From assembly GCA_030340625.1 (NCBI GenBank), contig JAOPHQ010005689.1:936001-1000000 (forward strand): DNA of 64,000 bases, written 5' to 3'. Below, piece after piece: positions 29,857 through 40,094 of the stretch; positions within the stretch are counted from its first letter, which is position 1, and every line of letters begins with the position of its first letter. Below the pieces are notes generated by a model, which searched no databases, was not told the DNA's origin, and worked only from the letters and a program-made list of their open reading frames with translations. Source of the DNA: Merluccius polli. Its lineage: Eukaryota > Chordata > Actinopteri > Gadiformes > Merlucciidae. Position numbers and translations under genes: made by a program.

Positions 29857-30588
29857 CAATGTACGGCCCGCGGGCCACATCCGGCCCTTTGGCTGTCCCT
29901 GACCGGCCCGCGTAAGGTTAATTGGAAATTGGAAAATTGTAAATAAAGTTTACCTCATGCGTGGACTAAAACTGCAATGCATTTATTTTTAAGGTGTCTT
30001 TTCTCTCAATGTACTTTTTTTTTTTTAACTTACTTTACTTAAGTCAATGGTAAAGCCGTTTGTTTAGTTTGCGGAGAGCAGATTTTTATAGATCCTCTCT
30101 CACTGATGATCATCTGTCAGCTGTCCTTCGCATATCCACCTCAGACATTCAACCTGACTTTGATGCACTTGTTCAAGCCCAAGACAGACTGGATTTCTCT
30201 CACTGAGCAAGAAAAAATAACTGAAAAACAGAAAATGAGGTGGTTAGACTACAAACAAAATAGTAATAATATTATATGTTATAAAGTTGATTTAATGCTG
30301 GTCTTGGTAAAAAAAAAAAAAGAGGTAAAAACATGCACTTTTTGTTTACTGTTGTTTTGGGGAATTTTGTTTGAATAAATTATGTTTATACTAAGCCTAC
30401 TTCACTTTTTCATTGCTTAATCATAACATTTACTCTAACCAGTCGCAGCTTGTAAAAATGATGCAATTTACTGCTTTTTATAAAGAGATAAAATTAATAT
30501 TAAGCAGAACTAAGTTCAGCCTATTGGTGCAACCAAATATTTTCTGTTTACAATGTAGCCCCTTGGGAAAATTAATTGCCCACCCATG
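29857..30588 (+). mobile_element. decayed hAT transposon
   Basis: The right end, read inward as CATGGGTGGGCAATTAATTT, matches the style of fish hAT ends of the CAGGGGTGGGCAA type. The left end retains GTACGGCCCGCGGGCC but has lost its outermost bases. A transposase C-terminal remnant lies between them. The element is about 0.7 kb, so most of the transposase gene is gone. Confidence 0.5.
30078..30206 (+). pseudogene. hAT transposase C-terminal remnant
   Basis: The plus-strand frame ending at TGA 30204-30206 reads about 42 residues including SLTDDHLSAVLRISTSDIQP and DFDALVQAQDRLDFSH. This is the C-terminal tail style of hAT transposases (an S/RLTDxHL motif followed by a short basic/acidic tail and a stop), also found in host genes derived from such transposases. 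No catalytic residues or dimerisation core remain upstream, and the preceding sequence is non-coding. Dead fragment; the assignment rests on motif resemblance. Confidence 0.6.
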
Positions 30589-30599
30589 CTCTAGAGCGA

Positions 30600-30890
30600 G
30601 ACAATTGATGTATCTTAATGAGTGCCCTTCTAGTGGAGAAAATGTGATGCGGTGCCCTATAAGGTGCCCTTACAATGGTCTACACTTGACGTTCCCTATG
30701 GGTGCCCTTTCAATGGAAAAGGGTGCCGTTATGAAGTGCCCTCTATGCCGCCCCAACGTGACAGTGTCCCAAAGGTTGCCTTTTCCAGTAGAGAAAATGG
30801 GATGCAGTGCTATGAGAAAACATGATGAATGCCCAAATAGGTTCCCCTCTAATGGAGAAGTGCCCCTCCAGTGGATAAAATGTGATGCTG
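30600..30890 (+). repeat. degenerate GTGCCC-type tandem repeat
   Basis: Motifs like GTGCCCTT, TGGAGAAAATGTGATGC and AATGGAAAAGGGTGCC recur at about 30-60 bp spacing. Imperfect, with no sharp unit. The 209-codon open frame over it shows no domain. Confidence 0.5.
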
Positions 30891-32054
30891 CGAGAGGCAG
30901 CGCTTTGAAACATTGGGTCCAAAGCTGCAACAGTGAGGAGATAAGGATAAAGGTAAGTCCTCTCACTGCTAGCGATGTACTGGCTTATCTCGCAGAGAGA
31001 GAGAGAGAGACACAGACACAGACACAGACAGACAGAGATTAGAACAGCATCATTCGGATTCCTTAAACCCGTCTGTCCAGTTGTAGAGCGATACTGGATG
31101 CGGTCATCGACATCGGACATGTGTACGTTTGTACGTTTCTTTGCAGTTAAATTGATCACACCCTAAGTGTGTCGGGTTGATCTGGTCCTCGAGCCATGGA
31201 GACTCTTCTCTCACGATAGACTCCCATGAACGTTATAAACCTTTTATAAGAAAGGTTAAAAATATGAGAGATTTATGGGAAAACATTTAAACAGGAGGAC
31301 AGTGGGAGCTCACTTCCGAAGCTTTCTCTCAGCTGCTGCTGGGGTGCCTGTAAGGATGAGATGGGGGGGGGGGTTATTTTGAGAAGTGAACAGAGGGAAA
31401 GGGATGGTTGGCATACCAGCAGAGGCATACACACACGGACACAAACACAGACGCACACACACATATACAAGCACATACTAATTGCGTAGGCATGTTCCAT
31501 CACACACAAATACACACACAACCCAATGCTCACACATTCAACCCATACTTATTTGTTTATTTGGTTGATAGGGATTCCATGTGAACTGAACCAGTGTTTT
31601 CAACTGTACAAATAATTAATTTCATTGTCTATAGATACACAATTTCATTTGACATTAGTTTGGTAGGTGAATGCACTGTAAATTGCCGGAAAGTTATGGA
31701 AGCAAATTAGTGCCTAAAAGATCTGAATTTAAAAGAACGTTGAATTCAATACATTTTAAAAAATGTTATCTTTGAATGTCATAGATTTGAATTAGTTTGG
31801 TGTGAATTCAAACATTTACAGTTAATCCAAGTTACACAGGATGAGCTACAGAACACTGATATAATGCGTCCTGCATCTACCAATCACACAACTTGTACCT
31901 GAGAACCCGCGCGGCATCTGCAGATGTTCTCATATGCGACAATGAAATCTGGAGGAAGAGGTCACGCTACAGTAAGTCCCTCCAAAGTTTTATTAGCTAC
32001 GTTATCTATCCACGTGTAATGCATTTTGTAACTAGACAGGCAAACCCAGTCTCA
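30891..32054. other. gene-free flank
   Basis: Contains a short GA/CACAGA tract (about 30993-31035), a G run (about 31364-31375) and CA-rich patches (31425-31520). No gene recognised. Confidence 0.4.
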
Positions 32055-33845
32055 GTTTGTTTGTTAGTTATTATGAATTCTTCCTGCCCGATCGGTACTG
32101 CGCATGTGCAACACTCAACAAAGATGAAAAAGTGAGATGGCTTACAGAATAGATGCTATGACACCGTAGCAAAATGCTCCCTCCCATTTCAGAAGCTGAG
32201 CGTTATGGCTGCCGAATTTGTTGACTTGCTCCGACCCTATATCATGCTTTTCCCTGCTCATTGTCACCAAAATTGAGTCGTGTCCCGGAGCACGATTCAA
32301 TACATTAATTTTCGTGGGTTGTCCATTATGTGTGCTTTTTGTCCACTTGGTGGCAGTGTAGGCAGATTATTCGGTCACTTCCTGTTGGGCTAGATCCTCC
32401 AAATGTATAATTTTCGTAGAGTTTAATGCCCTGATTCATATAAAAGACACCACATGTCTCCATCTTATTCCCAAGTCATTCTAGGCCCCTATTAATGGTG
32501 TGTTTTAATCTTCTGATGACCTCTGAACTACCCATTTGAATCACTTCCAGTTGGGCTAGAGCCACCAGATTGATAATCTCATATGTCCTTTAGGCCCTCT
32601 TTCATATAAAAGACACCCCAGCTCTCTATCTTATTCCCAAGTCATTCTAGGCCCCTATTCATGGTTAATTCTTGTAAGGGGTGTGGCTAGGGCCCCTTTT
32701 GACTATTGAACCCCGAACTTGAGAAACTGGTCCCCACCCCACTTGTGTTTACACACCTAAAATCACAAGTTTCTATCTCTATCCATCCGGAAATGGGGAA
32801 CTTGAAACCTTCTAGGCCACTATTCGTGGTTTATTCTAGTAAGGGGCATGGCTAGGGCCCCTTTTGACTTTTGGACCCCAGGAACAACATCTGAGAGTCA
32901 GACTTTTAAACCTCACAGAAAAAAGTTAGCCCGTATGGGCAAGTTTGTTGTCAGAGCTTCGCAGAAGTAGAGGTAAGCAGATTTGGAGATAGGAAGGTCT
33001 CACTGCCCCGAGACTTGACACCCTTATTACAGGGCCCCCACACCGAATATTGGCCCTCTGTGACCCCGGGGGGTTATATGTAACATATAAGATGATCAAT
33101 CTGGTGGCTCTAGCCCAACAGGAAGTGATTCAAATGGGTCTTGCAGAGATCATCAGAAGATTTTAAAAAACCACATCATAAGGGGCCTAGAATGACTAGG
33201 GGCCTAGAATGACTTGGGAATAAGATGTAGACATTGAGTGTCTTTTATATGAATCAGGGCATTAACCTCTACTACAATGATACATTTGGTAGGATCTAGC
33301 CCAACAGGAAGTGGTGTAATTGGAGTGTGACCTTGAGGTCAAGTACACTTGGGAGTGAGCTAGGGACCGTCTCTTTTATGTGAAAGAGGGCCTAAAGGAC
33401 ATATAAGATTATCAATCTGGTGGCTCTTGCCCAACTGGAAGTGATTCAAATGGGTAGTTCAGAGGTCATCAGAATATTAAAAAAACACACCATTAATAGA
33501 TTAATAGGTACATTTGGAGGATCTAGCCCAACAGGAAGTGACCGAACAAACAAAATGAAGCACACACAATGGACAACCCACGAAAATTAATCTATTGAAT
33601 CGTGCTCCGGGACATGATTACATTTTTGTGACTATGAGCATGAAAAAAGCGTGATACCTGGTCAGAGCAAGTCAACAAAATCGGCAGCCATAACGCTCCG
33701 CTTCTGAAACGGGAGGGAGCATTTCGTTAAGGTGTCATGGCGTCTATTCTGTGAGTCATCTCACTTCTTTTTCATTTTTGTTGAGAGTTGCACATGTGCA
33801 GTACCGATCGGGCAAAAATAATTTGTAATAACTAACAAACTAAAC
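32055..33845. mobile_element. 1.8-kb fold-back (long inverted repeat) element
   Basis: The left arm (about 32055-32690) and right arm (about 33095-33845) are imperfect reverse complements. Both ends carry GTTTGTTAGTTATTA, then GCCCGATCGGTACTGC, and further in GAGCGTTATGGCTGCCGA and CCCGGAGCACGATTCAATA. Within the arms, units containing CACTTCCTGTTGGGCTAGAT or CACTTCCAGTTGGGCTAGAG repeat several times in both orientations. The centre holds a direct repeat of TAAGGGG(T/C)(G/A)TGGCTAGGGCC (about 32677 and 32840). No protein and no target duplication were found. Confidence 0.7.
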
Positions 33846-33989
33846 ATCGTATCATATTCATTCACACTTCTACTACATATACATGTGTTTTGATCATGAA
33901 GAAAGCATGTTCAAGAAAGCACAAGATGGCGACAAACATCCATGGTAAATTCACATGCTTTGTTCTCTTTCATACAGGGATAACATGGC

Positions 33990-34310
33990 AAGGTACGTCA
34001 TCTTTGGTGTAATCTCGGATCCAGAAGTTCGACTATGCTATAGCCAAGCTTCTGGGGGCAACTGTACAGCGTCTGGGCCGGAAACCAGAAAGTGTGAGGG
34101 GCGGAGTTATGCAGTGTTTCCTGTTTCCTGAGATATTCGTACGAAGAGAAACTAATTTGCGAGTGGCAAAATGGAGGTTTCAGAAGATGATTTTAACAAA
34201 TGTATTTCTAGAGTGGTTTGATTGTAAAACTTTACAGACACTTTTTCTAAGGACGTTGGTGACAGGACGTTTTAGCTTGTCTTCCCAGCTACGGGAAAAG
34301 TTTAGTTTAC
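33990..34310 (+). repeat. dispersed repeat related to 23150-23262 and 15190-15310
   Basis: The first part (34009-34100) is the inverted partner of 23150-23262, and the later part (34220-34300) matches 15190-15310. This suggests one composite repeat of which the other two loci hold fragments. It has no recognised coding potential. Confidence 0.55.
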
Positions 34311-34740
34311 GGGGTGCTTGCTGAGTTTGTATCACTGTTGGCTACGACAATGGGAAGATGATCCTGTTGTTTTAGTTATCAGTCCTCTTCTGGGTCCGAG
34401 ATATATATACCGTAAAACTTCTAATATTAGCCCGGGCGTTTATTTGCTTAAATCACTGAAAGCACCCTGCCTTTATTGGGGACCTGCGTCTATTGGGGAC
34501 AGGCGTTTAATTCATTTAGCAAAAAATGCAAACCAGACCATATCAAACCAGACCGCCGTCTCATCCATATAGGGTGGCTTTAGGGCGGACCGCGTATTTG
34601 TCCTCCTTTTTGAGACCCCCCCCCCGCCGGTCATAGGTCCGCCCGCCGGCCGTATGGTCCGCGGTGTGTTACTATTGCGCGCCCCCCCCCCCCCCCCCCC
34701 TCGGCCCGCGGTATGTTACTATTGCGTCCCGCGTCTGTGT

Positions 34741-34994
34741 GAAACGATCTGGGTTCTCATAAACCCGTTCGCGGTGGTAAGAGACAAGCAGAGTCTACAG
34801 CGTATAGATAATACAATAATAACCCGGTCACGGTGATAGATTACGCTAACCCTAACCATAACCCTAACCCTTTTTGGAGTGAATTGTTTCACAGTAGACT
34901 GCGGACGCTGTAGACTCTGCTCTGCGAGCGGACGCTGTAGACTCTGCTCGTCTCTTACCACCGCGAACGGGTTTATGAGAACCCAGATCGTTTC
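34741..34994. repeat. 63-bp inverted repeat with 128-bp spacer
   Basis: Arm 34741-34803 (starting GAAACGATCTGGGTTCTCAT) is inverted at 34932-34994 with one mismatch seen. The spacer holds a (CCCTAA)-like tract and a direct repeat of GCGGACGCTGTAGACTCTGC. Confidence 0.85.
34845..34873 (+). repeat. short telomere-like (CCCTAA)n tract
   Basis: CTAACCCTAACC, then ATAACCCTAACCCT: about four imperfect vertebrate telomere units in the inverted-repeat spacer. Too short to imply a former chromosome end. Confidence 0.7.
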
Positions 34995-35793
34995 GCGGGA
35001 GGGTACCTTTTGCGTCAGACGTAGGGGCGTGACAAATCGTTGTCAAACCGTCAAGTCTAAATCATGCGATAGGCGCGCACGATGACATCCTCACAGCATG
35101 CACACTGGCTGTGTGTGGACTCGGGTCTGCGGCTGAGTCCGCGGCCGGGTCCGCGGGTCCGTTGCCGCGGACACCCCCCCGGCCGTAGGTCCGCGGTGTG
35201 TTACTATTGTGCGCACCCCCCCCGTCGGCCCGCGGTGTGTTACTATTGTGCGCACCCCCCCCCCCGTCGGCCCGCGGTGTGTTACTATTGCGCGCACCCC
35301 CCCCCCCCCCCCCCCGTCGGCCGTAGGTCCGCGGTGTGTTAATATTGTGCGCACCCCCCCCGTCGGCCCGCGGTGTGTTACTATTGCGCGCACCCCCCCG
35401 TCGGCCCGCGGTGTGTTACTATTGCGCGCACCCCCCCGTCGGCCCGCGGTGTGTTACTAGTGCCCCCCCCCCCCCCCCCCCTTTCACATGATATTATTCA
35501 CAACTCGGATTAATTTAATGAAACCCATTGATTCTTTTGACCGGTGGACCCTTACGGACTTAAGGAATATAAACAATGCAGGAACGGACACACACCGTAC
35601 GGACTTTATGATCGCTTCAAAAGTTGGAAGTCAGACCTTTTCCCCGTCTCTCTTGTTTACCGGTAAGTCTGATTAATTATGCGTTGGTGTTCATAGTTTG
35701 TGTTAAATGAACTGAATGATTTATCTGTGGAGAGTCTAACTGATCTAACGATGTGCGTTATGTCCATATGGACAGACGTTTAAACGGTTACCG

Positions 35794-35979
35794 TGTGGTG
35801 GTTGACATAATTCACCCACGGAACTATGGGTGGGGGGCGTCACCAGCACGGACCTTTTTGGGCAGACGGACCGACCGTCTCGTTTCAGCCATGCTTGTTT
35901 AGAATGTACTGTTTTCGAGTGGTTAATTAAAAACTCATTCTGGATACCCCGCCTCCGACTCCCGTCTCTCGGCACTACA
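35794..35979 (+). repeat. 5' LTR of gypsy element
   Basis: 186 bp, TG...CA. It contains an ATTAAA polyadenylation-type signal (about 35919). Identical to the 3' LTR by eye. Confidence 0.92.
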
Positions 35980-35980
35980 C

Positions 35981-35995
35981 TGGTGACCCCGACGT
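35981..35995 (+). promoter_or_regulatory. primer binding site, tRNA-Trp type
   Basis: TGGTGACCCCGACGT begins one base after the 5' LTR. It is complementary to the 3' end (plus CCA) of animal tRNA-Trp as I know it. Confidence 0.75.
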
Positions 35996-36029
35996 AGGTC
36001 TCGCTGAAGCTTCAGGGACCGAAACGAAC

Positions 36030-36716
36030 ATGGCGAATAACGCTTTTATCAAGCTGCCGGAGTTCTGGGAGTTTTCGCCGACGGCGTGGTTCGCGCAGAC
36101 GGAGGCGCAGTTTGCCATCCGTGACGTCACGGACGACACCACGCGCTATTACCACGTCGTGTCGGCGCTGGGGAGATCCACTGCGACCCGGGCGGCGAAT
36201 TTCATAGCGAACCCCCCGGACCACGGCAAGTACAGAGACCTCAAAGCCTTCCTATTGAAGACTTTTGGACTGTCGCAGTCAGAGCGGGCCCAACGGTTGT
36301 TGGCTATTCGGGGCCTCGGGGACAGCAAACCCTCCGAGCACATGGAGATGATGCTCAACCTGCTGGGTGCGGAGGAGCCTAACTTCCTCTTCATGGAGCT
36401 GTTCCTCCAACACATGCCGCCGCAGGTCCGGATGGCGCTCGCAGGCACGAGGATTACAGAGCCACGTGCGTTGGCAGAAGAAGCCGACCGGTTTTTCCTG
36501 GCTACTCAGAGTTTGGTACCCGAGGTGCTGGCCCCAACACGCAGTGTCTACCCCCTGGACAGTGACAGGCTAGCCAGCGGGGCCCCGGTAGCCGCCGAAG
36601 GCCGTGCCAGCACAGGTATGTGCTATTTTCACGCGCGTTTCGGCGCTAAGGCAAAGAGGTGCCGGTCCCCGTGCAACTTCAAACCGGCGGGAAACGCCAA
36701 GGCTTGCGCTCATTAG
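36030..36716 (+). CDS. gag: gypsy Gag
   Basis: 228 residues, starting MANNAFIKLPEFW shortly after the primer site. It forms the virus-like particle that packages element RNA. The N-terminal and central part (FSPTAWFAQTEAQFAI, then a helical region to about residue 170) is Ty3/gypsy capsid-like. Near residues 198-215 is a CX2HX9CX3C finger (C-YFH...RC-RSP-C), the unusual CHCC form of CsRn1-type Gags instead of the common CCHC knuckle. The frame overlaps pol, which lies in the -1 register, so Pol is probably made by -1 frameshifting in the overlap. Intact. Confidence 0.85.
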   Translation: MANNAFIKLPEFWEFSPTAWFAQTEAQFAIRDVTDDTTRYYHVVSALGRSTATRAANFIANPPDHGKYRDLKAFLLKTFGLSQSERAQRLLAIRGLGDSKPSEHMEMMLNLLGAEEPNFLFMELFLQHMPPQVRMALAGTRITEPRALAEEADRFFLATQSLVPEVLAPTRSVYPLDSDRLASGAPVAAEGRASTGMCYFHARFGAKAKRCRSPCNFKPAGNAKACAH

Positions 36717-39700
36717 TGGCCGTGAGTGCAGGCGCGTCAACCCGGCTATTGTTCATCAGGGACACTCTCTCCGGCCGGGAGTTTCTTTGCGACACCGGCG
36801 CTCAGAGGAGCGTCCTGCCGGCTACAGGGGAGGACACTGCGCCTGGCGTCCACGGTCCACAGTTGAGGTCCGCTAACGACACACCCATCCGCACGTATGG
36901 CACGAGGACTGCGGACCTGTGCTTTGGAGGCCAGCGTTTCAAGTGGGATTTTGTCACGGCCGACATCTCCTTTCCCCTCCTCGGCGCGGATTTCCTTTGT
37001 GCGCACAATCTGCTGGTGGACGTCAAGAACAACCGCCTGGTGGACGCACAGACGTTTTCCTCATTGGCATGTGCCCACGGTGAGGCAGCTTACGGCGGGC
37101 TCTCCAGCTCCCTCTCAGAGGGGGACGAATATCAACGCCTTCTCAGGGAGTTCCCCAGTATAACCCGACCTACCTTTTCCGCGGTCACGGTGAAACATGG
37201 CGTAGAGCACCATATAGACACCAAGGGCCCGCCCGTCTATGCTAGGGCCCGACGACTTAACCCCGACAGGCTGAAGGTCGCTAGGTCGGAGTTCGCAAAC
37301 ATGGAGCGCCTGGGTATCATCCGCCGCTCAGACAGCCCCTGGGCCTCACCCCTCCACATCGTTCCCAAGCCAGACGGCGGGTGGCGACCTTGTGGGGATT
37401 ACCGCCGCCTGAACGACGCTACCACACCCGACCGCTACCCAATCCCGCACATCCAGGACTTCTCAGCACACCTGGCGGGTAAGCGGGTCTTCTCAAAGGT
37501 GGACCTGGTGCGCGGTTACCACCAGGTGCCGGTGCATCCCTCGGACATCGCCAAGACGGCAGTAGTGACACCTTTCGGGTTATTCGAGTTCCTACGTATG
37601 CCGTTCGGCCTAAAAAACGCAGCTCAGACCTTCCAGCGGTTAATGGACTCGGCGCTCAGGGATTTGCCCTTCGTTTTCGTGTACTTGGACGACATCCTGG
37701 TCGCCAGCTCCACCGAAAAGGAGCACCAGGGTCACCTACGCGACCTCTTCATGAGGCTCGACCGGCACGGTTTGATCATCAACCCGGCGAAGTGCCTGTA
37801 CGGGTTGTCCTCCATCCACTTCCTGGGGCATCTCATCAACAAAGATGGGGCCGCCCCTCTTCCGTCGAGGGTGGAGGCGATTTCAACTTTCCCCCGCCCA
37901 CACACAGCTCGGGCACTCCGAGAATTCCTGGGGATGGTGACATTTTACCACCGGTTCATCCGCCAGGCGGCTCACGTCATGCGCCCGCTGTACGGGGCCC
38001 TCAAGGATAAGTCCCCCGGCCAGGCTGTCGACTGGACGGCGGAGAGGGAGAAGGCATTCGAAGACACGAAGGCCGCCTTGGGCCAAGCCGCCATGTTGGC
38101 CCATCCGTCACATGACGCCCCCATCGCCATCACCACCGATGCGTCCGACTACGCCGTCGGCGCGGTGCACGAACAATGGGTTGATGGTGCCTGGCAGCCG
38201 CTTGCCTTTTTCAGTCGCCAGTTGACCCCCAGGGAGCGCAAATACAGCGCGTTCGACAGGGAACTCCTTGGACTCTGGCTGGCGATCCGCCACTTCCGGT
38301 TCCTCCTGGAAGGCCGGGAGTTTGCAGCTTTCGTGGACCACAAGCCACTGACATTCTGCATGTCCAAGGTGTCGGAACCGTGGTCCGCCCGCCAGCAGCG
38401 CCAGCTTTCGTACATTTCTGAGTACACCACGGACATCCGGCACATTGCTGGCAAGTCCAACGTGGTCGCAGACTGCCTCTCAAGGACAGTCATCGGAGCC
38501 GTCCAACTGGGCCTAGATTACGTCCGTATGAGCGCGGACCAGGCCTCCGACCACGGGGTCCAGACCCTAAGGAATTCGGATACGGGTTTGCGCCTGGAGG
38601 AGGTCGCGGTTGGCGGCTCGGATGTGAGGCTATGGTGCGACGTCTCCACAGGCCAACCTCGACCGCTGGTCCCGGCGGCCTGGCGTCGGCCCGTTTTTGA
38701 GGCGTTGCATGGCCTTTCCCACCCCGGAAGGAAGCCGTCCGTGAAATTGGTCTCCCAGAAGTTTGTGTGGCAGGGGCTTAGAAAAGACGTCAGTGCTTGG
38801 GTCAGCTCATGCGTTGACTGTCAACGGTCCAAGGTGCACCGTCATATTAAGGCCCCCTTTGGAGAGTTTACTGTTCCCGAGAGGAGGTTCGACCACGTCA
38901 ACGTCGACCTGGTTGGACCGCTTCCCGCCTCTCACGGGTTCACCTACCTCTTCACTATGGTCGACAGGACGACCCGCTGGCCTGAAGCTGTTCCCCTCTC
39001 CTCGACGTCGGCTTCTGACGTGGCGCGCGCATTCATCGGCACGTGGGTCGCACGATTTGGGACTCCTTCGGACCTCTCCTCAGACCGGGGCTCGCAGTTC
39101 ACCTCGGAACTTTGGGGCGCTGTGGCTGAGGGGTTGGGGGTCAAACTGCACCGCACTACCGCCTATCACCCTCAGGCTAACGGCTTGTGCGAACGTTTCC
39201 ACCGTTCAATGAAGGCGGCCCTGCGGGCCAGCTTGAAGGATGGCGACTGGGTGGATAGGCTGCCATGGGTAATGCTCGGCCTCAGGTGCGCTCCTAAGGA
39301 GGACCTGCAGTCCTCATCGGCGGAGCTGGTCTACGGGCAGGCCCTACGGGTGCCGGGGGATTTTATTCCTGACGCCTCGGTTCCCTGGTCGGCGGCCAGG
39401 CAACGTTCCTCCCTCCTGGAAACCGCCAGGGTTTTCGCGCCCGTTCCCACGTCGCAACACGGCACCCCGGCTTTCCGCATGCCCCCCGATCTGCGCGCGG
39501 TGGGCTACGTGTTCATTCGCCACGACGCCCACCGGGGTCCCCTACGTCCTCCTTACGATGGCCCGTTCAGGGTTTTGCGCCACGGCGACAAGTGCCTGGT
39601 GGTGGACGTCGGAGGTAGACCTGAGACCGTTTCCTTAGATAGGGTTAAGCCGGCTAACGTGGACGTTTCCAGGCCGATGGAGGTGGCGCAGCCCCCACGC

Positions 39701-39892
39701 CGGGGCCGTCCGCCTGCGCCGCGCCCCACGCTGGCCGTTGAGGCTCCCTCGGCCTCGTTGACCCCCGGGGCCTCCGGGTTGGTGGACGGCACCAACGTGC
39801 CGGCTGCTTCCTCCGCCTCGGCCCCTGTTGTCCGCACGCGACGGGGTCGGGTCGTCGCCCCTTCCCGCCACGGGGACTTTGAATATGGGTGA
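36659..39892 (+). CDS. pol: gypsy Pol: protease, reverse transcriptase, RNase H, integrase
   Basis: About 1077 residues, open throughout. In order: aspartic protease DTGA (about 45), reverse transcriptase with YLDD (about 342), RNase H beginning TDASDYAVGA (about 492), and integrase. The integrase has an HHCC finger (HGLSH...CVDCQ, about 683-721), then the catalytic acidic residues in DLVGPL, SSDRGSQF and CERFHRS (about 750, 808, 843), then a GPY/F-type PYDGPF (about 965). The C-terminus is Pro/Arg-rich and ends FEYG. I see no chromodomain. This is the gene order of Ty3/gypsy elements. The first Met shown is not a real initiator if the product comes from frameshifting out of gag. All catalytic motifs look intact. 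Confidence 0.92.
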   Translation: MPVPVQLQTGGKRQGLRSLVAVSAGASTRLLFIRDTLSGREFLCDTGAQRSVLPATGEDTAPGVHGPQLRSANDTPIRTYGTRTADLCFGGQRFKWDFVTADISFPLLGADFLCAHNLLVDVKNNRLVDAQTFSSLACAHGEAAYGGLSSSLSEGDEYQRLLREFPSITRPTFSAVTVKHGVEHHIDTKGPPVYARARRLNPDRLKVARSEFANMERLGIIRRSDSPWASPLHIVPKPDGGWRPCGDYRRLNDATTPDRYPIPHIQDFSAHLAGKRVFSKVDLVRGYHQVPVHPSDIAKTAVVTPFGLFEFLRMPFGLKNAAQTFQRLMDSALRDLPFVFVYLDDILVASSTEKEHQGHLRDLFMRLDRHGLIINPAKCLYGLSSIHFLGHLINKDGAAPLPSRVEAISTFPRPHTARALREFLGMVTFYHRFIRQAAHVMRPLYGALKDKSPGQAVDWTAEREKAFEDTKAALGQAAMLAHPSHDAPIAITTDASDYAVGAVHEQWVDGAWQPLAFFSRQLTPRERKYSAFDRELLGLWLAIRHFRFLLEGREFAAFVDHKPLTFCMSKVSEPWSARQQRQLSYISEYTTDIRHIAGKSNVVADCLSRTVIGAVQLGLDYVRMSADQASDHGVQTLRNSDTGLRLEEVAVGGSDVRLWCDVSTGQPRPLVPAAWRRPVFEALHGLSHPGRKPSVKLVSQKFVWQGLRKDVSAWVSSCVDCQRSKVHRHIKAPFGEFTVPERRFDHVNVDLVGPLPASHGFTYLFTMVDRTTRWPEAVPLSSTSASDVARAFIGTWVARFGTPSDLSSDRGSQFTSELWGAVAEGLGVKLHRTTAYHPQANGLCERFHRSMKAALRASLKDGDWVDRLPWVMLGLRCAPKEDLQSSSAELVYGQALRVPGDFIPDASVPWSAARQRSSLLETARVFAPVPTSQHGTPAFRMPPDLRAVGYVFIRHDAHRGPLRPPYDGPFRVLRHGDKCLVVDVGGRPETVSLDRVKPANVDVSRPMEVAQPPRRGRPPAPRPTLAVEAPSASLTPGASGLVDGTNVPAASSASAPVVRTRRGRVVAPSRHGDFEYG

Positions 39893-39908
39893 ATTCTGGG
39901 GGGGCTTG

Positions 39909-40094
39909 TGTGGTGGTTGACATAATTCACCCACGGAACTATGGGTGGGGGGCGTCACCAGCACGGACCTTTTTGGGCAGACGGACCGACCGTCTCGTTT
40001 CAGCCATGCTTGTTTAGAATGTACTGTTTTCGAGTGGTTAATTAAAAACTCATTCTGGATACCCCGCCTCCGACTCCCGTCTCTCGGCACTACA
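39909..40094 (+). repeat. 3' LTR of gypsy element
   Basis: 186 bp, no difference from the 5' LTR seen. Preceded by a purine-rich tract and followed by the target duplication ACCG (40095-40098). Confidence 0.92.

Larger units (their letters stand above)
34660..35482 (+). repeat. C-tract minisatellite, GTGTGTTACTATTGCGCGCA unit
   Basis: Units of GGCCCGCGGTGTGTTACTAT then TGCGCGCA plus a C tract recur near 34665 and 34705 and about eight times at 35185-35460. A GGGTCCGCGG-rich segment (35130-35175) precedes the main array. Architecture (C tract, GTC, ..., GCGCGCA, C tract) resembles the 3400-3690 minisatellite, though the unit differs. Confidence 0.85.
35794..40094 (+). mobile_element. complete CsRn1-like Ty3/gypsy LTR retrotransposon
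   Basis: A 4301-bp element with 186-bp LTRs (35794-35979, 39909-40094) that read as identical, beginning TGTGG and ending ACTACA. It is flanked by the 4-bp target duplication ACCG (35790-35793, 40095-40098). It has a tRNA-Trp-type primer site, overlapping gag and pol, and a GGGGGGGCTTG purine-rich tract before the 3' LTR. Identical LTRs and open frames point to a recent insertion. It lies inside the 34409-40274 DNA transposon. The Gag CHCC finger plus tRNA-Trp priming are, to my knowledge, the marks of the CsRn1 clade. Confidence 0.9.

Noticed and set aside
29402..29878. 158-codon minus-strand open frame and its overlapping partners
   Set aside because: Spans a hAT MITE, a GA tract and a GT tract; composition explains it.
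30413..31042. 209-codon plus-strand open frame
   Set aside because: Runs across a degenerate tandem repeat and a GA/CACAGA tract; reads as low-complexity Cys/Pro sequence without a domain.
34845..34873. Interstitial telomere from chromosome fusion
   Set aside because: Only about four imperfect units, enclosed within a transposon hairpin.
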